64,000 nucleotides of DNA, taken from positions 1 to 64,000 of the forward strand of contig JANXLY010000375.1 in the NCBI GenBank assembly GCA_025354885.1. The letters run 5' to 3'. A program made the position numbers and the translations under genes. The stretch comes from Acidobacteriota bacterium (GTDB lineage Bacteria > Acidobacteriota > Terriglobia > Bryobacterales > Bryobacteraceae). How positions within the stretch are numbered: position 1 is the first letter of the stretch; each line of letters opens with the position of its first letter. Shown here piece by piece: positions 44,426-53,734 of this stretch. Below the pieces are notes generated by a model, which was not told where the DNA came from, did no database searches, and saw only the letters and a program-made list of their open reading frames with translations.

Positions 44426-45636
44426 CCGTGCCAGATGCTGGCGGCCACTTTGGCCCCTATGGCGGGCGCTATGTTCCCGAGGTTTTGATGTCGCCGCTTG
44501 AGGAACTCGAGCAGGCTTATTTGGCAACCAAAACGGATCCGGCCTTCCAGGCAGAACTTTCCGATTTGCTCAAGAACTACGCGGGTCGGCCCACTCCCCT
44601 TTATTTTGCAAAGCGCCTGAGCGAAAAGCTCGGAGGAGCAAAGATCTACTTCAAGCGTGAAGACTTGCTTCATACGGGTGCGCACAAGATTAACAATGCT
44701 CTGGGCCAGGCCTTGCTTGCGCGCAAAATGGGCAAGAAGCGCATCATTGCCGAAACCGGCGCAGGCCAACACGGTGTTGCCACTGCTACTGCCTGTGCGC
44801 TGCTCGGTCTGCAATGCCGTGTCTACATGGGCGAAGAAGACATGCGCCGCCAACGCCTCAATGTATTCCGCATGCGGCTTTGCGGTGCTGAAGTCGTTGG
44901 CGTAACCAACGGATCGCGAACCCTTAAGGACGCCATCAGTGAAGCAATGCGCGACTGGGTTACCAACGTCGATACAACCTACTACCTGCTCGGTTCCGCC
45001 CTCGGCGCTCATCCCTATCCGCTCATGGTGCGAGACTTCCATCGCTGCATCGGCGATGAGGCTCGTGTGCAGCTGCTCGAGCGCGAAGGCTGCCTGCCCG
45101 ATATGGCCATTGCGTGTGTTGGTGGCGGATCGAATGCGATTGGGCTCTTCCATGCCTTCATCGGTGATGCCTCGGTAAAGCTGGTTGGCGTAGAGGCCGG
45201 TGGTAAAGGCAAAAAAACTGGCGACCACGCAGCCCGTTTTAGCGGCGGTGCTCCCGGCGTGTTGCACGGCGCTTACAGCTATCTGCTGCAGGATGCAGAT
45301 GGTCAGGTTGCGCTCACTCATTCCATCAGCGCCGGCCTCGACTATGCGCTCATTGGTCCGGAACACGCGCATCTCCACGACATCGGTCGCGCTGAATACG
45401 TAGACTGCGACGATGCAACAGCCCTTAAGGCGGCGGTCGAACTCTCTTTGATGGAAGGCCTGATTCCAGCCCTCGAGAGCGCTCATGCCGTGGCCGAAGC
45501 GCTTGTCCGTGCACCCCAATTGAGCAAAGATCAAATCATCCTGGTGAATCTCAGCGGGCGAGGGGACAAGGACATTGATATCTATCGTGAAAATTTGAAG
45601 GAGCTTGATTCTGACTCGCATCAGCCAGCGTTTTAA
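44419..45636 (+). CDS. trpB: Tryptophan synthase beta chain
   Basis: A 405-residue PLP enzyme joining indole and serine. The PLP lysine is in [21 protein letters not shown], the ammonium/allosteric site is near [19 protein letters not shown], and the phosphate-binding loop is [14 protein letters not shown]-terminal LSGRGDKDI ends the fold. It is the canonical TrpB1 form that pairs with TrpA. Start ATG 44419 overlaps trpF by seven bases, and trpA begins before its end. Confidence 0.97.
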   Translation: MLTVPDAGGHFGPYGGRYVPEVLMSPLEELEQAYLATKTDPAFQAELSDLLKNYAGRPTPLYFAKRLSEKLGGAKIYFKREDLLHTGAHKINNALGQALLARKMGKKRIIAETGAGQHGVATATACALLGLQCRVYMGEEDMRRQRLNVFRMRLCGAEVVGVTNGSRTLKDAISEAMRDWVTNVDTTYYLLGSALGAHPYPLMVRDFHRCIGDEARVQLLEREGCLPDMAIACVGGGSNAIGLFHAFIGDASVKLVGVEAGGKGKKTGDHAARFSGGAPGVLHGAYSYLLQDADGQVALTHSISAGLDYALIGPEHAHLHDIGRAEYVDCDDATALKAAVELSLMEGLIPALESAHAVAEALVRAPQLSKDQIILVNLSGRGDKDIDIYRENLKELDSDSHQPAF

Positions 45637-46414
45637 TGAGTTGCGGGCCAAAAATGAGCCCGCGTTGATTGCCTATGTAACTGCCGGGGACCCCAACCCC
45701 GAAGCAACAGTCGAGATCGTTGCCGCCCTCGAGCGCGGTGGCGCAGATCTAATCGAGCTGGGTGTACCGTTTAGCGACCCCATCGCCGACGGGCCCGTGA
45801 TCATGCGCGCTAGCGAACGCGCCCTGGCCGCTGGTACCACGGTGGAAAAGGTCTTGATCATCGCTGCTGAAATTCGCAAACGTAGCGAGATTCCGCTCGT
45901 TTTGTTTACCTATCTCAACCCCGTCATGCGCTACGGATTCAGCGCCTTGGCCAAGCGGGCCAAGGAAGTTGGAGTCGATGGATTTCTGCTCACCGATTTG
46001 AGTGTCGAAGAAGCAGAGAGCTTTGTCGAAGCAGTAAGAAGCGTTGGTCTCGACACTGTGTTTCTGGTTGCACCTACCAGCACCGAACGCCGTCTCGAAC
46101 TGGTGGCCAAGTATTGTTCGGGTTTTGTCTATGTGGTGTCGCGCACCGGTGTTACCGGAGAGCAGGCCCAGGTTTCTTCCAACGTGAAGCCGCTTGTCGA
46201 GAAGTTGCGCCGCTTTACGGGACTGCCGCTCGGCGTTGGCTTTGGAATCTCCAGCGCTGCACAGGCCGCTGAAGTTGGCGCCGTTGCCGATGGCGTAGTC
46301 GTGGGTAGTGCCTTTGTCCGGGCAATTGAAAACACCCCTTCCGGCGAACTCTTGGATACGATAGAACGCATGGCAAAAGATCTCAAACAGGGAGCGCTCG
46401 GTGGGCGTAAGTGA
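45605..46414 (+). CDS. trpA: Tryptophan synthase alpha chain
   Basis: About 267-269 residues; it releases indole from indole-3-glycerol phosphate for Trp[21 protein letters not shown] and [18 protein letters not shown] carry the two catalytic acids (Glu and Asp), and [13 protein letters not shown] is the active-site loop. The start is unusual: TTG 45605 is only one base from AAGGAG (45598-45603), whereas CTG 45611, giving the family-typical N-terminus MTRISQRF, is seven bases away. I suspect CTG is the real start. It overlaps trpB by about 30 nt. Confidence 0.95.
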   Translation: MILTRISQRFNELRAKNEPALIAYVTAGDPNPEATVEIVAALERGGADLIELGVPFSDPIADGPVIMRASERALAAGTTVEKVLIIAAEIRKRSEIPLVLFTYLNPVMRYGFSALAKRAKEVGVDGFLLTDLSVEEAESFVEAVRSVGLDTVFLVAPTSTERRLELVAKYCSGFVYVVSRTGVTGEQAQVSSNVKPLVEKLRRFTGLPLGVGFGISSAAQAAEVGAVADGVVVGSAFVRAIENTPSGELLDTIERMAKDLKQGALGGRK

Positions 46415-46676
46415 TCCGGCCGAAAGGCTAAAACAGTTTCGCGGGCAGATCGATTCCCTCGACGTCCAAATTCTTGCGTTACTCAATGAACGAGCGACTG
46501 TGGCTCTCGAAATCGGCGCAACCAAAAAGTCTGCCGGTCTGCCTGTCGTCGAATTGACACGGGAGCGCGCTGTCGTCGAAGGCATGATGGGCCGGAACCT
46601 CGGGCCGCTTGGCAACGACGCAATGGAACGAATCTACACCGCGATCATGATGGAAATGCGGCGGCTGCAGGACTGA
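46401..46676 (+). CDS. Chorismate mutase (AroQ type)
   Basis: A 91-residue all-helical enzyme converting chorismate to prephenate. LKQFRGQIDSLDVQILALLNERATVALEIGATK is the signature first helix, with Arg and Lys active-site residues, and PVVELTRERAVVEGM is the central block. Start GTG 46401 lies in the trpA 3' end, and the stop overlaps tyrA by one base. The product goes to phenylalanine and tyrosine, so the operon links tryptophan and tyrosine branches. Confidence 0.92.
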   Translation: MGVSDPAERLKQFRGQIDSLDVQILALLNERATVALEIGATKKSAGLPVVELTRERAVVEGMMGRNLGPLGNDAMERIYTAIMMEMRRLQD

Positions 46677-47476
46677 TGGCCATTGCGGTAATTGTCGGCA
46701 CAGGCTTGCTTGGCTCGAGCTTCGGGCTCGCCGCGAAGCAGGCGAAAAGCTTCACGCGTGTGATCGGTGTCAGTTCCCCCGCTGTGGTTGAAAAGGCCCT
46801 TGCTGTTGGCGCTATCGATGAAGCCATGCCGATCGAGAAAGCCTTGCCGCAGGCCGATCTCGTGCTCCTCGCTCAGCCCGTGCGCAGGATCCTCAAGTTG
46901 ATCGAAACTCTCGATCCCATGCTGAAGCAGGGTGCCTTGGTTACGGACGTGGGCAGCACCAAAGTCGAGATTTGCGCTGCCGCAATGAAGTACATTACGC
47001 GCGCAACATTCATCGGTGGTCATCCCATGGCGGGAAGGGAAGTACGTGGCCCCGAGGGTGCTTCTGCGGATCTGTTTATCGGCCGACCTTGGGTTCTGAC
47101 CGTTGACCACTCAGACCTCGCAGGCTTGATTTCGATCTTTGGTGCTCGTCCCGTCTTGCTGAGCGCAGAAGCGCACGACCGCATGGTCGCTTGCAGCTCC
47201 CACTTGCCCCAGTTGCTTTCTACCGCTTTGGCGAGCATGCTGAACGGTCGCGACCTGAAGCCCGTGGCTGGCCCCGGATTGATCGACATGACTCGCCTGG
47301 CGTTATCTAGCTACGAACTCTGGGAAGACATTCTTGCAACCAATGCTTCTAATGTCGACGATGCGCTTGCCGGAATGATCGGCGAACTCGAGCAATTCCG
47401 GGTGGCTTTGCGCGCTGGTCGCGGTGTTCAGGCATTCGACCGCGGGAACCGCTTTGCGTCTGACTTGCGTAACTAG
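46676..47476 (+). CDS. tyrA: Prephenate dehydrogenase
   Basis: A 266-residue NAD(P)-dependent enzyme making 4-hydroxyphenylpyruvate, the tyrosine precursor. The Rossmann loop is VIVGTGLLGSSFGLA. LVTDVGSTKVEIC, IGGHPMAGREVRGPEGASADLF (catalytic His) and MVACSSHLPQLLSTAL complete the fold. There is no ACT domain, so tyrosine feedback through that domain is not expected. ATG 46676 overlaps the mutase stop. It is the last gene of the operon; I saw no clear terminator. Confidence 0.94.
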   Translation: MAIAVIVGTGLLGSSFGLAAKQAKSFTRVIGVSSPAVVEKALAVGAIDEAMPIEKALPQADLVLLAQPVRRILKLIETLDPMLKQGALVTDVGSTKVEICAAAMKYITRATFIGGHPMAGREVRGPEGASADLFIGRPWVLTVDHSDLAGLISIFGARPVLLSAEAHDRMVACSSHLPQLLSTALASMLNGRDLKPVAGPGLIDMTRLALSSYELWEDILATNASNVDDALAGMIGELEQFRVALRAGRGVQAFDRGNRFASDLRN

Positions 47477-47548
47477 AAATTCTGCATTGGTTTTGCAATC
47501 ACACAGCTCGGCTTTGATGTAATCATTGCTTGAGGGCTTCTGCTGATT

Positions 47549-50500
47549 ATGAATTTCAAATTCTTGCTTGTTGCGCTGTTGTCGTGTTTCTCTCTCTTTT
47601 CCCAGGCTCCAGTCGGTACGATTGCCGGCACCGTCACTGATGATTCCGGTGCTGTTGTTGTAGGCGCTGAACTCACCATTGTCAACGTCGAGACTGGTCT
47701 CAAGCGTGAGGCGAAATCTTCCTCCGAAGGGCAGTTCAGCGTGTCGGCTCTTCCCGCTGGCCGCTATGAAGTTCGCAGTCAAATGGCGGGCTTTCGGCAG
47801 ATGCTGCGCCCGGCTGATGTCGTTGTCGGCAGCACCACAACCGTCGATCTCAAACTTCAGATTGGTGCCGTAACCGAAGTTGTGAATGTCGATGCGGCCA
47901 CTTCACAAATTTCCTATGACAGCCACAAAATTGACGGCGTTGTCGGTCGTACCCAGATTGAAGCGCTACCACTCAATGGCCGTAGTTTCCTGCAACTTGC
48001 CTTTCTCGAACCAGGCGTAGGTGTAGGCACCCAGTCGCTTGCCCAGTACAATGCCCAGTTTGGTGTTTCTGTCCTCGGCGGCAGCACTGGCAAGACCGCC
48101 CTCACGGTCGACGGCGGCAATGTCCGCAATCCACTCGAAGGCGGTACGGCGCAAAATTTTTCGCAGGAGATGGTCGAAGAATTTCAGATCTCTTCAGCCA
48201 ATTTCGACCTGTCCACCGGCATCGCTGCCAGTGGTGCCATCAACATTGTTTCCCGCTCCGGCGGCAATGCCTATCATGGAGGCGCATACTTCTTCTATCG
48301 CGATCACAACCTTTCCGCTTATCCTGCCTTGAAGCGAAATGCTTTTGCCCCGGATCCTTTTTTTGCTCGCCGCCAGAGTGGGTTTCTCGTGTCCGGCCCA
48401 ATCAAAAAAGACAAGCTTTTCTTCTTCTTCAACATGGAGAACAACAACCAGGATGGCGTGGTTACGGTGCAGCCGGACTCGCCTTACTTTGCCAGCCTCG
48501 CGCAGAATTACAACACTCCTTACAACGGCAAGCAGATCAGCATAAAGTTCGACTATCGCTTCAATCAGAAGCACAATCTGTTTGCACGCTATTCGCATGA
48601 TGGCAACAGTGGCTTCGGGCCTCGCAGCGGCGCTCCCCTGCCTTCCAACTGGCTCCTCAATCGCAACTGGGCTGACCAGAGCATAATAGGTGTGACCAGC
48701 ACCTTGAGCTCAACACTGGTGAATGATTTCCGCTTCGCTTATCACTACTGGAACAACCGCAATCTCCATCCAACAGCGAAAGAATGTGCTGGCTGTCTCG
48801 GCCTTGGATTGCCTGAGATGTCTGTCGTTGGCACGAACGTGCGCTTTGGCAATACGTCCAACGCTCCGCAGGGCCGCGACATTCGTCGCTACAACCTGAG
48901 CAACAACATGACCTGGCAAAAGGGTGCTCACCGCATGCGTTTTGGTGGCAGCTATGAAACCATGCCCTTCACTGGGTTCTGGGCCTTTGGCGACCCCGCT
49001 GCCGGCAACGTTTGGGGGCCGGACATCATGGTGGCTAACCGGATTCCACTCGCGGCCTTTGGTTTGCCAAATCAGTTCGTGACCAATGCCGATGTCTTGA
49101 AGTTGCCTCTCGCTACCGTTGCTATGGGCATTGGCGATCCTTCCCAGCCACCCCCCTACAACAAGGGCAAAGCTGGCCAGAACAAGCGCTACCACTTTTT
49201 CTGGCAGGACACTTATCGCGTGAACGCGAAGCTTACTTTGAACTATGGGCTCGCCTGGCAGTTTGAATCCACACTCGTGAATCGTGATCTCAGCAAGCCG
49301 GCATTGCTCGCCCCCATCATGGAGAGTCTGGACCCGACAAAGCCAACCTACACGAACTGGTCCCCCTCGCTGGGTTTTGCCTGGAATGTAGGCAAAGATG
49401 GCAAGACGGTGATTCGTGGCGGCGGCGGTTTTTATTACGACACAACCGAAATCTCCCAACGCCTTGGTGAAAGGGCTGCCATTGGTCCCGTTGGGAATGG
49501 CAGGCAGGCGATTGGCGGGCAGAGCGTAGGCAATCCGATCGCCGGAATTGTAAACCCGATTCCCGGTTTGCTGCCGAATGTTGTGGTCGGAACTCCAATT
49601 GATTTTCGCACCTTGCCAACCGGATTTCGCTTGTCCGATCTGATGGCTATTTTGCCTCAGATTCGGGCCGCATCCGAGGCTACTGTAGCCAATCCGAATC
49701 CTAACGATTTGAGTGTGCGCAACATCAATATTTCGAAGCAGGGAACCGATATTTATCCTTACAAATATGGTGCTGCTTATGCCCGCAATCTGACCTTGGG
49801 CATTCAGCGGCAAGTGCGGAAAGATCTGGTCGTCACTGCTGATTTCGTATACCGTCATTCCTTCCGGGAGGATCTGGGCTCACTCGATTACAACCGGTTT
49901 TTCCGCTTTCAGGGACCAGTAATTCCTCGCTGCACGACTGCAGCACAGGCCGCATCTCCCACAGCCAACTGTTCCACCGGCTCAATCGGCATTCGCACCT
50001 CGGCTGGTCGTACAGATTACAAAGCCTTGCTGGTCAAAGTGGACAAGCGATTCTCAAAGCGTTACCAGTTTCTGGCCTCCTATTCACTGGTCAGAGCCAA
50101 TGGCATGAACGGCGTCACCAACCTCGACAACTGGTTTGAAAACTGGGGCCCAACCGGCGGGCGCCACGGGCTGAATGTCTCTGGAATTGTGGATTTGCCC
50201 TGGAAGACTCAAGTGTCTTTTATCTCTTCGATGGGCACACGCGGTGCCTACAGGCCTCAAGTGGGTAGCGTTGATCTCGATGGTGACGGGCAGGATACTG
50301 CTTTTCTGCCGGGCTGGAATGTTCCAGATCGTCATCCGACCAAACAACGCCTTGAGGCTGGCATTGCTGCATGGAATTCTGCCTATCCTGATTTGGCAAA
50401 TGGTCAACGCCCACGCACTTCTCGTGGGCAGACGATTCCCAAGCTCAGCCTGCCTTCAGACTATTCCTTCGGTGATAACTTCTCCTCCCAGGATTTACGC

Positions 50501-50707
50501 TTTACCAAGACAATTCTGTTTAAGGAAAAGTACAAGTTCAACCTGTTTGTAGAAGTATTCAACATCTTCAACATTGCCAATCTGGGCGGCATCAGCAGCA
50601 GCTTGAATAACCCGGCGTCCTTCGGCGTTGCGACGAGCCGTGCTGGCCAGGTCTTTGGCTCAGGTGGTCCAAGAGCCTTCCAGGTGGGTGGCCGCTTCGC
50701 GTTCTGA
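47549..50707 (+). CDS. Oar-like TonB-dependent outer-membrane receptor with carboxypeptidase-regulatory domain
   Basis: A 1052-residue outer-membrane protein. Signal peptide (MNFKFLLVALLSCFSLFSQ), then a carboxypeptidase-regulatory-like domain (GTIAGTVTDDSGAVVVGAELTIVN...FSVSALPAGRYEVRSQM, 22-105). Next comes a plug domain (QIEALPLNGRSFLQLAFLEPGV, VDGGNVRNPLEGG) and a long beta-barrel, ending with the aromatic VGGRFAF. This is the expanded acidobacterial Oar/OmpA-type receptor class, thought to take up oligosaccharides or other large nutrients. No cognate SusD-like gene is nearby, which is usual for the group. The gene ends six bases from the convergent hypothetical gene. Confidence 0.92.
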   Translation: MNFKFLLVALLSCFSLFSQAPVGTIAGTVTDDSGAVVVGAELTIVNVETGLKREAKSSSEGQFSVSALPAGRYEVRSQMAGFRQMLRPADVVVGSTTTVDLKLQIGAVTEVVNVDAATSQISYDSHKIDGVVGRTQIEALPLNGRSFLQLAFLEPGVGVGTQSLAQYNAQFGVSVLGGSTGKTALTVDGGNVRNPLEGGTAQNFSQEMVEEFQISSANFDLSTGIAASGAINIVSRSGGNAYHGGAYFFYRDHNLSAYPALKRNAFAPDPFFARRQSGFLVSGPIKKDKLFFFFNMENNNQDGVVTVQPDSPYFASLAQNYNTPYNGKQISIKFDYRFNQKHNLFARYSHDGNSGFGPRSGAPLPSNWLLNRNWADQSIIGVTSTLSSTLVNDFRFAYHYWNNRNLHPTAKECAGCLGLGLPEMSVVGTNVRFGNTSNAPQGRDIRRYNLSNNMTWQKGAHRMRFGGSYETMPFTGFWAFGDPAAGNVWGPDIMVANRIPLAAFGLPNQFVTNADVLKLPLATVAMGIGDPSQPPPYNKGKAGQNKRYHFFWQDTYRVNAKLTLNYGLAWQFESTLVNRDLSKPALLAPIMESLDPTKPTYTNWSPSLGFAWNVGKDGKTVIRGGGGFYYDTTEISQRLGERAAIGPVGNGRQAIGGQSVGNPIAGIVNPIPGLLPNVVVGTPIDFRTLPTGFRLSDLMAILPQIRAASEATVANPNPNDLSVRNINISKQGTDIYPYKYGAAYARNLTLGIQRQVRKDLVVTADFVYRHSFREDLGSLDYNRFFRFQGPVIPRCTTAAQAASPTANCSTGSIGIRTSAGRTDYKALLVKVDKRFSKRYQFLASYSLVRANGMNGVTNLDNWFENWGPTGGRHGLNVSGIVDLPWKTQVSFISSMGTRGAYRPQVGSVDLDGDGQDTAFLPGWNVPDRHPTKQRLEAGIAAWNSAYPDLANGQRPRTSRGQTIPKLSLPSDYSFGDNFSSQDLRFTKTILFKEKYKFNLFVEVFNIFNIANLGGISSSLNNPASFGVATSRAGQVFGSGGPRAFQVGGRFAF

Positions 50708-50713
50708 TCGTTC

Positions 50714-51127
50714 TCAGCGTTTGGCGGGCTGCGTGAAGAAGGCACGCGGTTCGAGTGCAGTAATCATCCAGCGCCTGCCGCGTTTCGTAAATTCGATCAT
50801 AAGCACTTCGCGCTGCTGGTGAAAGATCATACTGTCACCTTTGGACCGGAAGTCCAGGTACCAGTCCACCTTGGCGACCTGCTTTTCAGCCGTGCCGGAT
50901 GCAGTCTGTATCTGGATGCTGGAATTGTGATCTGCCGCCTGGACCATCCCGACAAGTTGTTGCCGGAATTCATCACGAGCCGTTAGATTCTTGTCAACAT
51001 TGTTCAGAAAGCCTGAAATATTGCCTTCACTGAGGTCCGTTGCCATCGAAGCTAGGATCTCCCGCAATTCATCCTCGGTACTGCTGAACAACAGTGCGAA
51101 CAGGCTTCTACGTGCGATAGCTTCCAT
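50714..51127 (-). CDS. Small protein with possible NTF2-like fold, unknown function
   Basis: A 137-residue protein beginning MEAIARRSLFALLFSSTEDELREILASMATDL. The central part alternates polar helices and strands (NISGFLNNVDKNLTARDEF, KQVAKVDWYLDFRS, EVLMIEFTKRGRRWMITALEP), which fits the NTF2-like/SnoaL shape. I know no named family for it. Start ATG 51127 lies within the argJ 3' end (20-nt overlap), so it is the last gene of the aroC-def-fmt-argJ transcript. No signal peptide is evident. Confidence 0.7.
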   Translation of the reverse strand: MEAIARRSLFALLFSSTEDELREILASMATDLSEGNISGFLNNVDKNLTARDEFRQQLVGMVQAADHNSSIQIQTASGTAEKQVAKVDWYLDFRSKGDSMIFHQQREVLMIEFTKRGRRWMITALEPRAFFTQPAKR

Positions 51128-52292
51128 TGATTTCGATGTACCCTTCAGTGAAATCGCAGGTCCAGAATTCGGTTGCACCCTTTCCGTTTCCAGCAATGCG
51201 CAGATCGATAACAACATCCTTCTCGTCCAGCTTCAGCTTGAGCTTCGCTTCATCAAACGGAGCCGCGAGTCCCGCTTTGCAAACTCGTTTGCCCTGCAGA
51301 AAGATGTCGACTTTGGAGGGATCAAACTTGGCACCTGAATAGCCAGCGGCACAAATGATGCGGCCCCAGTTTGGATCAGAACCGGCAATCGCAGTCTTGA
51401 CCAGAGGTGAGTTTGAAATAGCACGGCCAATCAGAACCGCGTCCACTTCTGTTTTAGCACCGCTGACGAGAACGCGAATGAGTTTCTTCGCACCTTCTCC
51501 GTCCCTGGCGATCTGAGCGGCAAGGCTCTTCATGACACCGGTGATTGCATCGGCGATCAGCTTGAGTTCGTCTCCATTTGGCTTAATGCCGCTTGCTCCA
51601 TTCGCAAGCAGCACGACCGTATCGTTGGTCGAAGTGTCGCCATCCACACTCAGCCGGTTGTAGCTGACATTGATTGCGCTCGACAAAATAGCTTTGAGGT
51701 TCTGCACCGAAATTGCGGCATCGCAAAGAACATACCCGAGCGTCGTCGCCATGTTGGGTTGGATCATGCCAGAGCCCTTCGTCATGCCTGCGATGTGGAC
51801 CTTTCCCTTCTTCAGTTCGACCGTGGCTTGGGCTGTCTTCATTACGAGATCGGTAGTCATGATTGCCCGTGCGACGTCACCAAAACGCTCGCTCGACAAG
51901 CCTGCGAAGAGTTCTGGTAGAGCACTCTTGATTTTCTTCAGATCCAGCTCGACGCCAATTACACCGGTGGAGGATGGCAGTACTTCGACCGCTGTGCAGC
52001 GCGCATGTTTGGCGGCGGCTTTGACGGTTGATGCGGCCACATTCATGCCACTACGAGTAGAGCAATTGGCATTGCCGGCATTGATGATGAGGGCCTTCAC
52101 CTTGCCTCTCGAGGTCTTGAGGTTTGCCCTGGAAAGAACGACAGGTGCGGCGGCGACAAGGTTCTGCGTGAAGACCGCAGCGGCGTTGGCGGCTGGTTGG
52201 CTTACGATCAGCGACAGGTCATCTTTCTTGATTTTTCGGATGCCTGCGTACACACTGCTGTATTGATAGCCAAGAGGCAATTCGTTGCTCAT
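51108..52292 (-). CDS. argJ: Bifunctional glutamate N-acetyltransferase / amino-acid acetyltransferase
   Basis: A 394-residue Ntn-type enzyme that transfers acetyl from N-acetylornithine to glutamate in the cyclic arginine pathway. The autocleavage site is in AGMTKGSGMIQPNMATTLGYV, where the Thr after Ala/Met becomes the nucleophile of the beta chain. INAGNANCSTRSG and SVDGDTSTNDTVVLLANG are further family blocks. Start ATG 52292 directly follows the fmt stop. Both cyclisation activities are possible, but the first step (from acetyl-CoA) cannot be told from sequence. Confidence 0.95.
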   Translation of the reverse strand: MSNELPLGYQYSSVYAGIRKIKKDDLSLIVSQPAANAAAVFTQNLVAAAPVVLSRANLKTSRGKVKALIINAGNANCSTRSGMNVAASTVKAAAKHARCTAVEVLPSSTGVIGVELDLKKIKSALPELFAGLSSERFGDVARAIMTTDLVMKTAQATVELKKGKVHIAGMTKGSGMIQPNMATTLGYVLCDAAISVQNLKAILSSAINVSYNRLSVDGDTSTNDTVVLLANGASGIKPNGDELKLIADAITGVMKSLAAQIARDGEGAKKLIRVLVSGAKTEVDAVLIGRAISNSPLVKTAIAGSDPNWGRIICAAGYSGAKFDPSKVDIFLQGKRVCKAGLAAPFDEAKLKLKLDEKDVVIDLRIAGNGKGATEFWTCDFTEGYIEINGSYRT

Positions 52293-53222
52293 TTATGCTC
52301 CAAGAATTTCATTTTCGTCGATTCGGAGGCCATTGCGGAAATCAGCTCCGCTGACGCGCTTGCGGCCTTCCTGCTGCACTTCAAGTACTTCGAGGACAGT
52401 GCCGTGTCCGCAGGCGATTTTGAGCGGGCCTTTCGTTCCAAGAACTCGTCCCGGTTCTATTGTGCTGCTCTCTTCGACCACTCGGGTCTTCCAGAAGCGA
52501 AGGGTCTGGTCCCGGAACTGCGTCATCGTTCCCGGCCACGGATAGAAGCCGCGTGTACGGTTGTGGATGAGAGTTGCCGGCCAGGACCAGTCGATCGCCG
52601 CGTCCAGCTTGCTGAGCATCGGCGCATGGGTCGCTGCTTTGTCGTCCTGCACTGTACCGGCTTGTCCGGGGTTGGCCAGTGTTTCGAGGAGCAGCTTTGC
52701 ACCGAGGATCGAAAGCCGCCCGCCGAGCTCGACCGCATTTTCGTCAGGGTCAATCGGCGTCTCGCTCTTCAGCAGCATGCTGCCGGTGTCGAGCCCTGCG
52801 TTGATCTGCATGGTCGTTACGCCCGTGACAGACTCGCCATTGGCGAGAGCCCACTGGATGGGGCCTGCGCCTCGATACTTCGGAAGTAGCGAACCGTGCA
52901 CGTTGATGATCCCAAAACGTGGGATATCAATTATGTTTTGTGGAATGATCTGACCATATCCGACAACCACCATGAGGTCCGGAGCTTGTTCCCTGAGTGC
53001 TTCAACGATCTCAGGCTTGCGGATGCGTTCCGGTTGCTCGACGCTCAAGTTCAACCGAAGCGCTGCCTCTTTGACTGCACTCATGGCAACAGATTGGCCC
53101 CGCCCCTTTGGTCGATCCGGTTGTGTGTAGACGGAGAGGAGGTCAAATCCGGCACTAACCATGGCTTCGAGCGAGGGCACGGCAAAGCCGGGGGTGCCGA
53201 GGAAGATGGCCTTTAGTCCCAC
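52293..53222 (-). CDS. fmt: Methionyl-tRNA formyltransferase
   Basis: A 309-residue enzyme that formylates initiator Met-tRNA with 10-formyl-THF. The catalytic block is seen as INVHGSLLPKYRGAGPIQWAL with Asn, His and later Asp (GLDTGSML), and IFLGTPGFAVPSLEAM opens the fold. The C-terminal OB domain is present. Start GTG 53222 overlaps def by ten bases. Def and fmt together are the standard bacterial initiation pair; FolD, encoded elsewhere in this window, supplies its cofactor pool. Confidence 0.96.
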   Translation of the reverse strand: MGLKAIFLGTPGFAVPSLEAMVSAGFDLLSVYTQPDRPKGRGQSVAMSAVKEAALRLNLSVEQPERIRKPEIVEALREQAPDLMVVVGYGQIIPQNIIDIPRFGIINVHGSLLPKYRGAGPIQWALANGESVTGVTTMQINAGLDTGSMLLKSETPIDPDENAVELGGRLSILGAKLLLETLANPGQAGTVQDDKAATHAPMLSKLDAAIDWSWPATLIHNRTRGFYPWPGTMTQFRDQTLRFWKTRVVEESSTIEPGRVLGTKGPLKIACGHGTVLEVLEVQQEGRKRVSGADFRNGLRIDENEILGA

Positions 53223-53734
53223 TCGCCTGCCTTCTGCAGTCTGCGTATCTTGCGGCGGATCAGATCGCGCTTGAGCGGGCTCAGACGGTGAATGAACAAC
53301 ACTCCGTCGAGGTGATCGTTCTCATGCTGAATGGCGCGGCTGAGAAGATCTTCGCCTTCGAGCTCAAACCAGTTGCCGTGTGCGTCCTGGGCCTTGACGC
53401 GAGTCTTCTTTGCGCGGCTGACGGGTTCGCGAAAGCCGGGGATGCTGAGGCAGCCCTCTTCTTCGGTAATCTTGCCTTCCTTCGAAAGGATCTCGGGATT
53501 GATTAGCACGATGCGCTCGCCCTGCTTCTCTCCAGATGTCGGGTCAATTACGGTGAGCCGTTTCTTCAGACCAATCTGCGGAGCCGCAAGGCCAACGCCC
53601 TTGGCTGCGTACATGGTGTCAAACATATCTGCCACCAGTTGCTTTAGCTCTTCAGTGCCGAATTCAGCTTCTCCAATGGGGTCGCATCGTTCTTCGAGCA
53701 CCGGGTTGCCGTATCTTACAATCTTGTAAATCAT
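53213..53734 (-). CDS. def: Peptide deformylase
   Basis: A 173-residue metalloenzyme that removes the formyl group from nascent proteins. All three motifs are present: GVGLAAPQIG, EEGCLSIPG (Cys ligand) and QHENDHLDG (HExxH-type His ligands and Glu). ATG 53734 immediately follows the aroC stop. Motif order and length are typical of bacterial type I enzymes. Confidence 0.96.
   Translation of the reverse strand: MIYKIVRYGNPVLEERCDPIGEAEFGTEELKQLVADMFDTMYAAKGVGLAAPQIGLKKRLTVIDPTSGEKQGERIVLINPEILSKEGKITEEEGCLSIPGFREPVSRAKKTRVKAQDAHGNWFELEGEDLLSRAIQHENDHLDGVLFIHRLSPLKRDLIRRKIRRLQKAGEWD

Noticed and set aside
44422-45651. A long (409-codon) open frame antisense to trpB
   Set aside because: It mirrors trpB almost exactly, has no ribosome site, and its translation is rich in His, Cys and Arg as expected from GC-biased codons on the opposite strand.
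48710-49858. A 382-codon antisense frame in the TonB receptor
   Set aside because: No recognisable domains; it follows from codon bias of the sense strand.
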